Source: Ascaris suum | Lineage: Eukaryota > Nematoda > Chromadorea > Rhabditida > Ascarididae | Length of the DNA: 64,000 nucleotides | Assembly (NCBI GenBank): GCA_013433145.1 | Contig: CM024169.1 | Location: 3,162,001-3,226,000, forward strand | Direction of reading: 5' to 3' | The notes under the pieces: generated by a model | Told to the model about the DNA's origin: nothing | Databases searched by the model: none | The model's input: the letters and a program-made list of their open reading frames with translations, nothing else | Program-made: the position numbers and the translations under genes | Part shown: positions 38,401 to 50,085 of the stretch, piece after piece | Numbering within the stretch: the stretch's first letter is position 1 | Layout: every line of letters begins with the position of its first letter

Positions 38401-41400
38401 TTTACGCGGTTCGTTTTTATTAAATAAAATGGCTTAAGCAACTTAGAGAAACCTCATTTTCATGACTTCCCCGGACGCTTACAAACCTTTGCATATAAAA
38501 AATCTTGAAACATGTGGGGACTATGCACAGCGTGCATGGAGGAGAAGGAGGGAAATTTTCAAAATTTCACCGAGCATCTCTATCAGAAGCTTTTCCAAAC
38601 GTTCGCCTAACTCACTCATGCGCAAATACTCAAAAATCTCATCGGAATGCTTTCCAAGAATTCATTTAATTTCTCGTGTGTGTATGTTTACTAAATGTTC
38701 AGCTTCGGTTTGAAAAAACGTTCATCGCTCATTTGCATGTCATTTCGAAATCGTCAAATTTATAGGTCATTGAGTTGCGGACATAAGAGTTCGTGGGGTA
38801 CTTATGATTTCTTTTTATATAGCATTCGTGCAACATCGATTGCTGTTAATACTGTTCTGGTGCAAGGAATCAGGCTCCTTTTGTTTGTTTTTTTTTCTGC
38901 GTTTTTTCGGCTGCTTTTTATGCCTCATTAATCAGGTCTTTATGTTTTGATTTTAAGAAACCATATTGATTTTCGTATTGCGCATGATGCAGTTGTTATT
39001 ACCGATTTCTGTGGGTTGCATATTTACCTTAGTGGTTTGATATCAGTTAGGTTATGTGTTATAATAGATTGCCTTATCATCGCAGTTGAATTCATTTACA
39101 TTCCTAATCCAAGGGACAAACTGCGCTATTTGCCTCAAAGGTTTATGAATGATGTTTACGTTTTTCTTGGATCGACAAGAACATTGACTGATGGTCGCAG
39201 ATTTATGAGCATCAAACGATCGTTTTTTCAGCTTCAAGCTAGTTTATTGCGTTTCCTGCCGAATTTGTCATCACCGAATGAATGTTCGGACCTCATCGAG
39301 AACATCTCAGCAGGCATATAGTTTTTGTTTAACAACTTAGGACTAAATGAATTGGGGTCAGGGAACAGTGGTTAAGCTTATTTTTGAAGATTGAGGTCTT
39401 GAGGCGAAAATTGAGATCAAGATTATAATAATAGAGGTAATATTAACGTCATCGTCGAACAAGATATGTGCCAGTTTTATCAACTCAAAACCTCTTCCCT
39501 TTTTCTCTCCTCCACATATTTCTCTTCCTTTTTCTTAACGTATTGCTTATATTTTGAAATAGCTGCATTGTAAAGACGAGCCCACATAAACATGAAAAAA
39601 TAAATCCATAACTGGGTGAATGCGCACACATTCCGGTATTTTCAAAGTCATCCAACTTCACCTTGATTTTCCATGAGGGATTGGTATGCAGAAAAAAGCA
39701 GGCTGGAGATCGGCGAGTCGTTAAAGATTCATTTCATTCTATATATTTAATTGCTAATTGCACAGGTTGATGTTTCCTTGAGAAGCTGAAATCATTGTTA
39801 AGTTTATGACAAGTGATTTACTTCACCGACGGAAGCGTAAAGTTGTGTTTTTGAATTGTAGGCAAGTTGATGTTTAAGTGATTTCGAAGCTTTAAAAGTG
39901 CGGGAGTTGTGCATTGTTTTCGACTCACTTTCATGAGAAACAGATTTTATGACACTTGATAAACAACAAAAAGAGGGAAATTTTAATGTGCACTGATTTC
40001 GTGTTTTGATGACAATTCAGTATGGTCATCAAAGCACGAAATTAGTGCGTAAAGTACTAATAATGTGTTAATTTTGTGTTTTGATGACCATGAACGTGTG
40101 TCTAATCGCTGCCGGTGAAGTCATTAGGATTCTTCGATAGATGTACTAATATGGGTGGGGGGAGGGGGGGGGAGGACGGGGAGGGAAGTGGTGTAAAAAT
40201 GGCGTCAGCGTTCTTAGAAATTTGGAATTGCATAAGTGTTCGTAAACAAAAACGTCAAAATTTATGTAGAATAAAGGTATAAAACCAATAGGCATTTAGT
40301 CACATCGGTGTTCCTCATGAACGGTTATATATGAAGGGTGGTGACCAAACATCTGGACATAGTAAGTCTCTAGCGAATTAATGTATTTCTTAGGAGGGAA
40401 CAATTGAGAAAATTATTTGCTTTTTCTTTTTGGTCTTTTTATTTTGCAAAATTAGTTGAGTTTTCTTTGTGGTCTTATTACCTCAATTTTTCGGCTCCAT
40501 AAATAATTAACTCGGTAGCCATCTTAGCTTAGGAGGTTATTGCGTGAACTGCTTTCAAAAATGATAATGTCACCGGCCATCACCAAAAGATAGATCTTTG
40601 TTGCCTTAGGTTCGCTTCAGATTTCCGCGCCTTATCCAACTAAAACCTAATGACATTGGTTTTTTGACAGTTTTGAAATTCAGAACGTAGTTTTGACATA
40701 AAAAGAGCAAGTATAGACAAATTCTTTGAATTGATTATGGCATATCCAAGCCAAACGATCATCGAGGACATTCTTGAATGCTGCAGTTATTGCTGTTATC
40801 GGCAAAGTCATTTTCATAAAGAGGCTGGCTTGAAACGATTATTCCGAAGAGGAACGCGTAAAAATTTGCATCTATATGCTGTCGTATTTGCCCTGTATGA
40901 TGAGTTCATTTCAAATCACCTTTTGCAAATTTGGCTGATTCGCATTTACCATTGGGCTTTCATGCCTGTTAAGTGATTAAGTGATTATGGTGGTATAACA
41001 TTATTCTCATCTCAAATGGCTTTATATTTTCAGCTGCTTATTTCCTTAAATTGCACTTTGGCGATTCCTTGTACAGCCTTCTTTCATGCGCAGTAAGTCA
41101 CTCGGAGGGGATTCCTCATTTTCGCCTTTTTCTTTGAATTTCCCTCATATTCTCGACATTTATGCTGTGATAGTTCATTGATTGTTGTGTGGTTCGTGCT
41201 GAGTTTAAGCATTCGACATTCGAGGGATTGTTTGTTCTTTAAAAGAAAACGTGAAGTGGAATGTCAATGTGAACGCTATGTTTAGGAGGCAATTGCTTTA
41301 TTGGAACCATTGCTATCGGCCAAAGAGAACTTCGTACGTCAAGGTGCAGTAATTGCACTGTCGTTTATTCTCATCCAACAGACCGATGCTTGTTCACCAA

Positions 41401-44400
41401 AAGTCAACGAGTTTCGCAAAACGTTAACTAAGGTAGTAGTTTATTGAATGTTCTTATAGCACTTGTCATGATTACCTTTGTCTGTATTTTTTTTGTTCGA
41501 TTTTCACATCACTTTGTTTCCAGATTCATAGAAACTTTGCCTACATGTAATTCCCTCTCCCATCCTTATAAGTTTCTGTCATCCTTGCAGATAGGTATCT
41601 GTCCCCAGCTTGAGGTAGAGTTGAACATTCAGTCATTTTTATCATTTTTTACTTGAAGCAGCCAATGCGCAGTAAAGAAGCTATGGATTACAATTTTGAA
41701 TAGCGTGACATTCATGGGATGGCATCTACGACGGACAAAAAACATTTGGTGTAGAAAAAGAGATAAATCGGCGTCTAGCTACATCTGAGGTAGCATTTGT
41801 TTCGAATTAGGGAAGGGATGCTTACATTGAAAATAATCAAGATTCGATATCAAACGTTGTATACAGGAAAGTTCCGTGGTAGCGTCGAAGATCGTGCGCG
41901 AAAATGAGCAAAAACTTGGTTTAAAGAAGTAGTATTCATACATCGAACGATAAGCGCTGTGATTAAGTAGAAATCACCGAATGTGTCGATCGGAAAGGCA
42001 TTAATTTTAGATGATCACCGAGAAAGGTGAGGATTCAATCACGAAGTTGGGCGCAATTTTGGCGCAAGGAATCATTGACGCTGGTGGACGCAATGTGACA
42101 ATTTCATTGCACAATCGCAGTGGTCATTCGGATATGCAGAGTGTTGTGGGGACATTTGTGTTCCTGCAGTATTGGTATTGGCACTCATTGGCGCATTTCG
42201 CATCACTTGCTTTCAAACCTACATGCCTCATTGGATTGAATGCAAATCTCGAGGTTTACACTCGCTTCATTTCTTACTTTCTCACGCGTGAGTGGTCTAA
42301 TTGCATAGCAAATCTTATCTTTTAAAGATCGTTTCGAGTTTTCGCCGTAGACAAAATGCTGTTAAGTTTATTCTTAGATTCCGTTTCTGCAAATTTGGGA
42401 AATTCATTGTTTTAGAAATAGATCAGTTATTACAACTTTATGAGAGAGAACTGTGTGAGGGAGGGAGAGAGTAAGGCGCTACGAGGGCCTAATAATGCTG
42501 TTGTTAGAGTTCCCAAGGAAAATTGCTTGCAAGAGATACTTCCTATGCTGTATATATGTTCAATTTTGACCATGTTCGCTGCTGCAGAAATATGCGCGGG
42601 CTGGTAGGCTGGCGGATGGTGCGAACGTATGGCTTTTACGTCATGTCACAACAAATTAAGGATAGCGAAAGCAACCGAGAATAAATACGGAAATTGTGGG
42701 GAGGATGGTGTGGGTATATATTTGGGGTCTTATAGAACGTATTAAAGAGTTGATCTTCGTAGTTTGGTTGCATGCAATTGGGGCATTAAGAAAGAAGGGG
42801 AATTTATTCGCTCTTTTGATTCCTGTAAGATAGAGTCGTAAGCGAGGAATGAAGGTGCAGCATTTGAGATTAACAGTTTCAGATTAACTCAGTAAGGAAT
42901 AGGGAGGAAGGGGCGTATGGATTAGACGATAATTCACAGTTGAGAAAGATGAAAGGACAGATTGATTTTTGTTTTTCGAATACCTCGTCACCTTTCGCCG
43001 TTTTTTAGATGCCGAAAACGGATTTCCGCTCGAATGCAAAACCGTCGACGTTTGCATATCCACCACCTCTGGAGGAGAAGAAAAAAGAAGAGAGCGAAAA
43101 GGTGGTAGTGTCAAGTGACATTTATAGTTCGTTTATGCTGTCTAAAAGGTTTCGACGACGTGCGTTTGAATGCGCTTTTATTGTGGAGCATGCGTTGGTT
43201 TAGTTAATCCTGTTAGTCCCTGAATCGCGAAGTGATGTTGGCGACGGTGAGTTGAAAATGAAAAGAGTGTGGCGGTGGAGGATTTTTCCGCCGAAAAACT
43301 TCGGAAATGCCTATGCTCCCCGTTTTCTATAAAGGAAGGTCATTGAGGGAAAGTTTAAATTTTTTGAGAACCAATAAGGGTTAAACTCTGCACACTGCAG
43401 TACAAGTTCCTCGCTTCCTGCAGCAAAGCATCGAAGTTTTGTAGTCCTTATGCATTAAATGCAAACACATCGCTACGAGAAGCGTCTAAGTTACTGCTGC
43501 CAGTGGTGAAGAACAGCTCGCTATGAAAAGATAAGAGACGGAGACAAAACGAATGTTGGTTATTTGAAATGGAATTGAAATGCTCGACCAGTATTGATTA
43601 AGCATTGAAATAATGAATGGACATGGAGGAATTGAAAACACTGACTATGTTGTAACGAGTTCGTACCGAAAACTAGTCATACATCGATTTTTCTTTCAAA
43701 ATATTCATATGTTTCGCTTACTTGTCATCTCGGCCTTTTCCACTTTAATAACGATGAGCGTAAAATAAAAGTTTCTGGAAATTCTTGAAGAAAAGAATAG
43801 GATTCGTTAAAAAAAGGCCCTCCGAGCAGTGTTGAGAAGGTGGCAGGAGAGGACACCAAATTCTCGAGGAATGCCTCATTGCAGCGGCATCTGTCCACAG
43901 CAAATTTCGATGATCTTCATTAAAACTGACTGGATATGAGCAACATTTTCCTAAAAATGATCTCTTGGGTCATCGAAGTGAGCCAAAAGTCCATGTTTTT
44001 TAAGAAAAAAAGTGGGCGAGGAACTCCTAAGATGCGGGATTTTTTTGGAGAGGGAAGTCTCCTCCGTCGCTTTAGAAGGAGGAAAACCATGACCCAGCCA
44101 CCGTTTAGAGAAAAGAAATGACCTATATTAAAACGTAAGGTGTCCAATCAAGAGTGATGTCTTTCTAACTCCCGTCGTTTCATTAAGTGCTTAGTTGGCT
44201 AAACTGCAAATTTTTTCATAGCACATTTGCAGTCTATATAAATCCATGTGGCAGTTTGGCATACAAGCAAATATTCTGATCCTACGTGAAGTTATTCTAG
44301 TAAAATTGTGGTAAAAGAAACTGCTGACACATCCAGCAGAGCGGTAAGTATTACTTCAAACGTACTTGGTACACATAACGATATATCACCAGTCTTCTAT

Positions 44401-47400
44401 TGCCGAAAAGTTGCTTTCAGCTAAATCAATCCATTTCATTTCATTGCAGTAAAGTCAATGAAGAAATTATCATTTTATTTTTTTTATTCATGAAATTTTA
44501 AGGTTGAAACAGCGGTCCTTTCGATTACCAATAAGAAGAAGATTTCGGTGAGTGATAAAAAGGAAAAGAAAGAAGAGACTAAAGAGAAGGAGATTCGGGA
44601 TGAAAAGATGGAGGTCGATACGCCATCAGCATCTGAAAATCCATCCGATTTGAAGATTGAGCCGAAAAGGTTGGAAATGCCTTCCATTTAGTATCAGAGC
44701 ATTCTCGCACATGGTTTAATTAGATATGCAATAAATATGTGCCGTTCTTTTTATTTCTCGAATTTTTTCAACTCTCAGTGAGATAGGAAAAATAAAGTGG
44801 TATAGCAGTGTAGGAATGAGCATCTCTTTGTGAGCGGATGTTTATGAATATCTAATTGAGGCGTGCATGATCTGGATTCATTACGGTGCTCCGGTCGATG
44901 TTTCATGGGGAAAGAAGGAGGGAGCCGTCACGGCATAGCAGGGTTTCCCACCAGATGATCTTTCATATAGAGAGTGTTGTATGGGGCGTCGATGGCAGAA
45001 ACTGACAGTGAAATTGCACAATGAGTTTCCTGTGTTAAGAGGATAGCGTAGTTGATTTATGATGTATCATTTGATGCGTCGGCTTGCTTGTCTTTGAAGG
45101 GGATACTCCATCCTGCTGATTGCTTTCGTTGATGGTCGTTTACTTTTTTTTCTTTCAAAACTATGTGCATTTTCTTGTGACGAGGCCGTTATGGTGTTCA
45201 TTCCTCTCAGTGAGCCTATTTGCTTAATTACTTTTCGTGGTTAATTCTTTGGTGGATTTGCGTCTTCTTTCTTTTCCTTAGTTTTTCTATTTTCAAAGAG
45301 CAAAGTGAGCGCTTCCTCTTTTGCTGTGGATTTTAAGCATTCGTTTGAGTTTGAAAATGAGAAAAATGAGAAATATGTTTTCTCTTCTTCTCTTTTATTC
45401 CTTATGCGTGCAAAAATCCTTCCCATAATGCGCAGCTATCCTGTTTACGGTATCTGTACGATGTGCAATGTGTCCTCCACGCAGTGTACCAATTCAACAT
45501 TTCATCCTTACGCATAAGTGGACTACAAGGGAAGAGAGAAGCAAAAATGCACTCCGTACACACCGGTGGTGACAACGGAAGGAAATGTTAGGTGCGTTGT
45601 TAGAATGCAGGATATAATTAGGTCTTGGTTGTCTGAGGTAGAAGTAAACTACAGCTGCAAAGCAGCATTTCAGGTTTAAAAAATGTTCAACGGGATGAGC
45701 TGGATTTTTATGCATCGATTTGGACGTTTTTTATGACAAAATTTTCATCTTCACCGAACTCAGCCGAACTGATCGTTACCGGAAGTGATGTCTGCCGACG
45801 CTGAATATGTTTATAATTTGAGAATAATTCTGGAAATTAGTGGGTTTTTTTTGAGAATAATTCTGGAAAGTAGTGGTTTTATGTTATGCCCCGTATTCTA
45901 CGACCATTACAACCAAGGTTACTTTTCGAACTTGCAAGAAGCGACGTTTTCTAGATGAACTGCTTACATTTGATATTATATTTCGGAAATAACAGCTTCC
46001 GGATAATTTGATGTTATAATTGAGGTCTTGTTGCAGCGTCGCACCTAAAGAACCTGAGCCACTGACGCATAACCTGCAAAATCCGGCACGTGTTGTACGA
46101 TTGCAGTTGAAGACTCTGCAAATGCCAGAAAATAGTCGTTACAAGCCGTTGAAGGCACTCTCACAGGGTGGTATCATCATGCTACGAGATAAAAAGGCCG
46201 GCCAAGAAAAGGTAGTTTACTCGCATTCTATTTTTGCTTTTATAAATCCTCTTTGCTTGTAATGCTGAGCAATTTTATTTGCAAGCTTTCGGTGTTTGGA
46301 GGTTTTTTTTTGTCCAGCGCGCATTGTGGAGCATGTGGAAAAATGAGGGGGAGGGTGACTTGAAAATGTTTTGCTAGGCTGTCTCGATACAACCTTAAAT
46401 GTGGGCTGCAGTATTAGTGAGTGCGTTAGTACCCTCTTGATTTAATGAACTTCTCAACTCCCATCGAATAAAGTTGAATGCAACGAATTGCTCAATGTGT
46501 TTTTGCAGGTTCTGCAGAAGTGCATTGCGCCCTTTTAGATTATTGCAAAGCCTATTATGACATCATCACTTATGTGCGTATTAATATGTATTTGCGTGGT
46601 TGTTTATTCGACCATTTCATCTCCTGATCCATTTCAATATCTCATTGCCATCCTGTTGGCCGGCATGAAATGTGGGGGTGGAAGGTTGTTGAATTTATAG
46701 CTCATGAGTCCCACCATTGTTGACGGAGCTAATAAATTCAACAAATTGTTTTACTAAAATATAATTGTACAGGAAAAAGGCGATTTAAGGTTTAGGATAT
46801 ATGATGTGGGAGTGAAAATATAACGCGCAAGAGGTGAGGTGGTGCTGCTTTAAAAGCGTAGGCGTCTCATAATTATATTTAGCTAATATAGATACACATT
46901 TTAGACGATAGGGTGCGATGTGAATAAATTTTCTTGGATTAGGCGAGCGTCGTTGCTGTTGGAAAATATTTCATCGAACACTATGTCGTTATTTGAAGTG
47001 ATATTCCAAGCGGTCAGTCTGAATGATGAAATTATAAAAAGAGCGTCTCTATATTCGCTTTTCTATGTGCACATTAAACATCATCCTAGTAGTTTAGTAC
47101 TGATGACGGCAGTGTTGTTGAAAAAATTGAAAATGTTTCAGGTTTTTTAAGGAATCGTTATGATGTATTCGTTCTCTCAGAGGCAAAGTTTTCAAATTTG
47201 GATTATTGGCTAATATTTTGGCTCATTGCATATTTGATTATCATATGATAAGAATTAAGTAGAAGGTTCGGGAGCCGTATGTATCATGCTCTCACTCCAA
47301 TACGTCATTGGGCCAGTTGTTGGGAGGGAGAGGAGGGGGTGGTTCTTGCTTTTGGGGCGAAACCCTCACACCTGTCTTCCACATTAATTCAGATTTCAAT

Positions 47401-47882
47401 GGACAATTTGTTCACCAGCGTCTGCGTTTGCTCATCACCACATCTCCATAGTTTGAGCCCAACTTTCTGGAAGGTACCGGAATGTAGTAGTGTGAATGTA
47501 TTGTGCGTATTCAGATAAAGAGTGGGCGAAGCCGTGTTTACTTCTCCTCCTCTTCGCTCACCGCTCGCAGGATTACAGTAGTTAATGTTTGCAGGCGTAA
47601 TTTTTTCAATATGAAATTTCGCTTCTTTTTATGTTTTGTCTAGCAACGTTCGTGCTTTATGGTCAGTATAGAAGGAATTTGCTGCTGGGACTAGATGACG
47701 GAAAGAATCCTTGCTTGCTGCCCTCAATTTGGTCCTACATCGTCAGGAGAACGTGACGTTTTTTACAGGAGGAAATAGTCGCCTTGGTAGCCGCTGGTGG
47801 TACACGACCGAGCGATGGCAAGGATTCGACGGAAGAGGCAGCCCCTCACACGCCGTTTGAAATAAATATTGCCTCTTACTGA
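2250..47882 (+). CDS. rpn-2: 26S proteasome regulatory subunit Rpn2 / PSMD1, 20 exons
   Basis: Rpn2 is the large scaffold of the proteasome base; its proteasome/cyclosome repeats form a toroid, and it carries Rpn13. Exons: 2250-2307, 2847-3040, 3787-3903, 4300-4494, 5660-5875, 6834-7018, 7678-~7814, ~9580-9788, 10798-10876, 11567-11666, 12143-12282, 12550-12745, 13118-13331, 30010-30124, 41286-41432, 42011-42253, 43009-43101, 44503-44669, 46037-46211, 47769-47882. Joined, they align along all of human PSMD1; phases agree at every junction except exon 7/8. Clear matches include [15 protein letters not shown] (exon 12), [14 protein letters not shown] (exon 14), NVTISL (exon 16) and KPSTFAYP (exon 17). 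Exons 6-7 encode an acidic Ser-rich insert and exon 18 a Lys/Glu-rich linker, as in the family. About 1,030 residues against 953 in human. The ATG follows a TTTTCAG acceptor and its phase joins exon 2. I saw no further gene in the smaller introns. Confidence 0.95.
14279..14319. repeat. (TA)n microsatellite
   Basis: About 20 uninterrupted TA units within rpn-2 intron 13. Confidence 0.95.
15183..15211 (+). repeat. Exact 29-bp copy of rpn-2 exon 10
   Basis: The 29 bases are identical to positions 11616-11644 of rpn-2 exon 10, which encode EADQFGFKE, and keep the same orientation. Flanking bases differ at once on both sides. The copy sits 3.5 kb downstream inside intron 13 and is preceded by TTTCTTTGTGAG, a weak acceptor-like context. 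It has no plausible donor, so it is probably an exon fragment rather than an alternative exon. Confidence 0.9.
17583..17606. repeat. Perfect 24-bp AT-rich palindrome
   Basis: CAACAATAATAA is followed directly by its reverse complement. It lies in an (AAT)/(ATT) low-complexity patch that continues to about 17,660. It could form a cruciform but is probably microsatellite-derived. Confidence 0.85.
21030..21120. repeat. Tandem repeat, about 24-bp unit, 3-4 copies
   Basis: The unit is close to GTTGCAATTGCAGTGATAAG plus AAGA, with substitutions between copies. On the minus strand it gives a Cys/Asn/Ser/Tyr-rich ORF, which I regard as a product of the repeat and not a gene. Confidence 0.75.
22123..22128 (-). 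terminator. Possible poly(A) signal of the receptor gene
   Basis: ATTAAA, the common variant signal, reads on the minus strand about 105 bases past the receptor stop codon. No canonical AATAAA was noticed nearer. Confidence 0.3.
22234..29136 (-). CDS. 5-HT2-like serotonin receptor (rhodopsin-family GPCR), six exons, nested in rpn-2 intron 13
   Basis: Exons in transcript order: 29136-28884, 26151-25695, 25056-24924, 24666-24502, 24054-23819, 22555-22234. All junctions are GT/AG and in phase, giving 521 residues. Visible landmarks: N38 (1.50), D66 (2.50), C94 (3.25), D101 (3.32, the amine anchor), D118-R119-F120 in place of DRY, W145 (4.50), C172 in loop 2, G183/S184/A187 at 5.42/5.43/5.46, CWTPFF at 367-372 and NPLIY at 406-410. 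The G-S-A set in helix 5, TASIVH in helix 3 and CGESC in loop 3 match 5-HT2 receptors better than D2 dopamine receptors. The family acts at the plasma membrane, usually through Gq. Loop 3 is long (about residues 215-345) and the tail is 106 residues. The start is the first ATG before TM1; the true N-terminus may be longer. A C. elegans SER-1-like orthologue is my inference. Confidence 0.85.
23396..23446. repeat. (TA)n microsatellite
   Basis: About 25 uninterrupted TA units in the last intron of the receptor gene. Confidence 0.95.
26152..28883. other. First intron of the nested receptor gene
   Basis: No additional exon seen on either strand. It contains a pyrimidine-rich imperfect repeat at about 26,985-27,080 and otherwise AT-rich sequence. 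Confidence 0.6.
26985..27080. repeat. Pyrimidine-rich imperfect triplicate
   Basis: Three copies of a unit of about 28-32 bases, each starting TGATCA followed by a T/C-rich run. The copies begin near 26,985, 27,016 and 27,046. Confidence 0.7.
29137..29760. other. GC-rich block upstream of the receptor start
   Basis: GC content and CpG density are clearly higher than in the surrounding intron, by eye. It lies directly 5' of receptor exon 1 and before rpn-2 exon 14. It may hold the receptor 5'UTR, promoter or an N-terminal exon. One minus-strand frame with an [13 protein letters not shown] stretch could be a glycosylated N-terminus if there is an extra splice. No exon could be fixed. Confidence 0.35.
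35486..35505. repeat. (GCATT)4 microsatellite
   Basis: Four tandem GCATT units within intron 14. Confidence 0.9.
35680..35733 (-). CDS. Orphan exon candidate, Cys-rich peptide
   Basis: On the minus strand, ATTTCAG at the 5' side and GTAAGAG at the 3' side flank 54 bases. They encode [17 protein letters not shown] with one leading and two trailing bases. The good splice sites and the E-C-P...C-C composition resemble an exon of a secreted Cys-rich or CX-type protein. I found no partner exons, so this may be one exon of a second nested gene or chance. Confidence 0.3.
39991..40047. repeat. Imperfect 23-bp inverted repeat (hairpin), 11-base loop
   Basis: Left arm 39991-40013 pairs with right arm 40025-40047 with two mismatches. 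A further direct copy of the core GTGTTTTGATGACCATG lies at about 40,076-40,092. It could be a tiny non-autonomous transposon remnant or a structured RNA. Confidence 0.8.
45815..45880. repeat. Direct tandem repeat, about 33-bp unit, two copies
   Basis: TTGAGAATAATTCTGGAAA occurs twice in succession, each time followed by a TAGTGG/T-run, within the rpn-2 intron before exon 19. Confidence 0.85.
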
Positions 47883-47942
47883 GTGGGGCGCATCGATTAC
47901 CAGGTCCTGATTATTCCAGCTTCATTATTCGATACTGGTTTG

Positions 47943-47948
47943 AATAAA
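47943..47948 (+). terminator. Poly(A) signal of rpn-2
   Basis: AATAAA lies 61 bases after the rpn-2 TGA (47880-47882), at normal spacing for a nematode 3' end. Cleavage is expected near 47,960. Confidence 0.6.
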
Positions 47949-47959
47949 TCGTTTCTGAT

Positions 47960-49843
47960 ATCTCTAAGGTGAGACCATTGTATATTAGAATAATCTCGAA
48001 GGTCCCTGTAGGTCTACAAACGTTGCACACGCGGGCTTATCTCCTCCTTTCTCGGACTTGATCCGCCTTCTCTCTCCACCACCCCCCCCCCCTCCCCCAG
48101 CTGAGGATATAGAGCATAAGAGGATCTGTCGGTTGTAGACTGAACCTAGAGAAAGTGAGGGATAATCGAAAAAGGCAAAACGAGATCGAACGATGGAGGC
48201 GGACTATGTTGCGTCGTACTAGTAACTAGCCGAAAGAGGTGGAGCTCTAATGAGATTGGAATAATTGCAGTAGTCTGCATTGTTTCATCCCCACCTTCCT
48301 ATGCTTTACCGGAATCGCGTTTGACGAGACCTGACGCAAAGTGGCGTCAATTCTACCACCGAAACTCATTCAGCGGAGAAGTCTGCCGAGAAGAACAACA
48401 TAAATACGCTTAACGATTCCGCTTATCACACCAAAAGTTTAATCTTACCTGGCCTTTGCAAATTTTGTGAATGTATGCGCCCATCGGATGACTGAAACCG
48501 GCAAACGAGAGAGGCCGGAATTATGAATTTAGCAACTGCAAGAATGTCCAATGCAGTAAATTTAGCTCAGATACTTTGTCACCTTCGCCGTGTCCAATCG
48601 CGCCTCGACCACTCTCGCCCACATTTCCTTTTTGGTTTGGCTGGTAGTCGGACCAATTAAAAATTGTTTTGTATATTTGTATTTGTTTGCAGGCAGGCGG
48701 TTGAGTTCACAAAACCCGCATCTTTTTCTGCATTTTGTGGTTTCTGTGTTGATTGCGAACCTACTGTCGGCTGCAAAAGCGCAGTGCCAAGAATTTCTCC
48801 ACCGTTTTTTGAATGGTTGTGCAACCAGCTGATATGCTAGTAAGGCGAAGTGGGCTCGAATCCAAGAGTGTGTTGTAAACGTGTGTTCTGGTGAATGCCA
48901 TGATCAAAATAGGGGATGGGGAGAGTATACGTCCATTCCCGTGGTCTTTTGCCTATCTTTCGGAAGTTGCTGAGAAAGACGCGGTGAAATAAGTGTTCCT
49001 TGCGAAAAAAATTAGCAGGTGAAAAAGAACAGGAGAGCAAGAAGTAGCAACGTTTTGCGTAACCATCGCATGTTTTGAATGATTATTAACAAAACGCCTA
49101 CCGATCAATTCCTTCGTGGGGAGGAGGGGGAAGGAGGAAGAGACGAGGGAAATCGACAGGTCGGACTTCTCGCTCTTTTGAGTTTATTAAGGTAGAACAG
49201 TGACGGGTAAACTCCGGCGAAAAATGAAATCCCTCCACTCCTCATTCGACGCGGGAGTCGGAGTTGAAAGCTTTTCACAGACTCTTGTGAGAGAATCCTG
49301 GCTTAGGATGTGAGATGAAGCATTCCGGCCTATTTGCTCAACTTTATTCACTCGCTTCTAGCCTTCCGCTACGAGTCTTGATTTAGAATAGTGAGTAATG
49401 ACAAGTTTGGTGATTTTCAAATCGTTTTTTCTACTTTTTAAGCACAACCACTTTCAAGCCGTTTTTCCATCTTTTCGATGCGTATTATTCACTGGCCTTT
49501 CCGATACGAAACTGCAGCCAACATTGCTGCAAACAAACTCGCAAGAGCAAGAAACAAACGGACAGGCAAACAAACAAGGGTTCAGCTAGAAAACGATAAA
49601 ACTGGGAGATTTGAAGCTTAAAAAGAAATTTTAAGGGACGACGAAGTTTCTAGGCGGATCAACTTTCTTGAGCAATAAAGAACCCTTAAAACAACAAAAC
49701 CTCTTGTAGTAAGAAATATGCTGACTTTCAAAATGAGGATAAGGCATCTTATGCGTCATGGTCAAAGGCTTTATGCGTAGGCACGAAACCTCTTAAAATT
49801 TCTAAACCGTAAGAAACATTTTTGCCACCCAAACGTGTGTATG
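47960..49843. other. Intergenic, no gene seen
   Basis: Lies between the rpn-2 3' end and the transposon. It contains a poly-C/T run at about 48,077-48,099 and short chance ORFs only. Confidence 0.6.
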
Positions 49844-50085
49844 CTTAGCCACAAGCGCAGGCGAACGAGGGAGATGGAGGGAGATCGCGCGCGTCCTCGG
49901 CGAGCGGCACGGTAGTGGTCACTCGACAACAAAATTGTCGCGGTAAATATAAAAATATACCGTAAAGAAACAAAATTCGAAAGAATTTTCAACACATTTT
50001 AAAGAGCATTGAATGCTCTATCAGAGTCATTAATAACCTGAGACAAAAACAAAACTTTTTTATAAGATCAATTTCTTATGCGACG
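49844..50085. repeat. Left inverted arm
   Basis: Reverse complement of 53041-53284, running from the outer CTTAGCCAC to the inner TAAGATCAATTTCTTATG. Includes the conserved CGCTCGCCGAGGACG complement tract. Confidence 0.85.

Larger units (their letters stand above)
30125..41285. other. rpn-2 intron 14, repeats and one orphan exon candidate
   Basis: An 11.2-kb intron between rpn-2 exons 14 and 15. I saw a (GCATT)4 repeat at 35,486, a hairpin at 39,991-40,047, G-rich tracts near 40,160 and one exon-like minus-strand segment at 35,680-35,733. The remainder is AT-rich with no recognisable gene. Confidence 0.6.
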
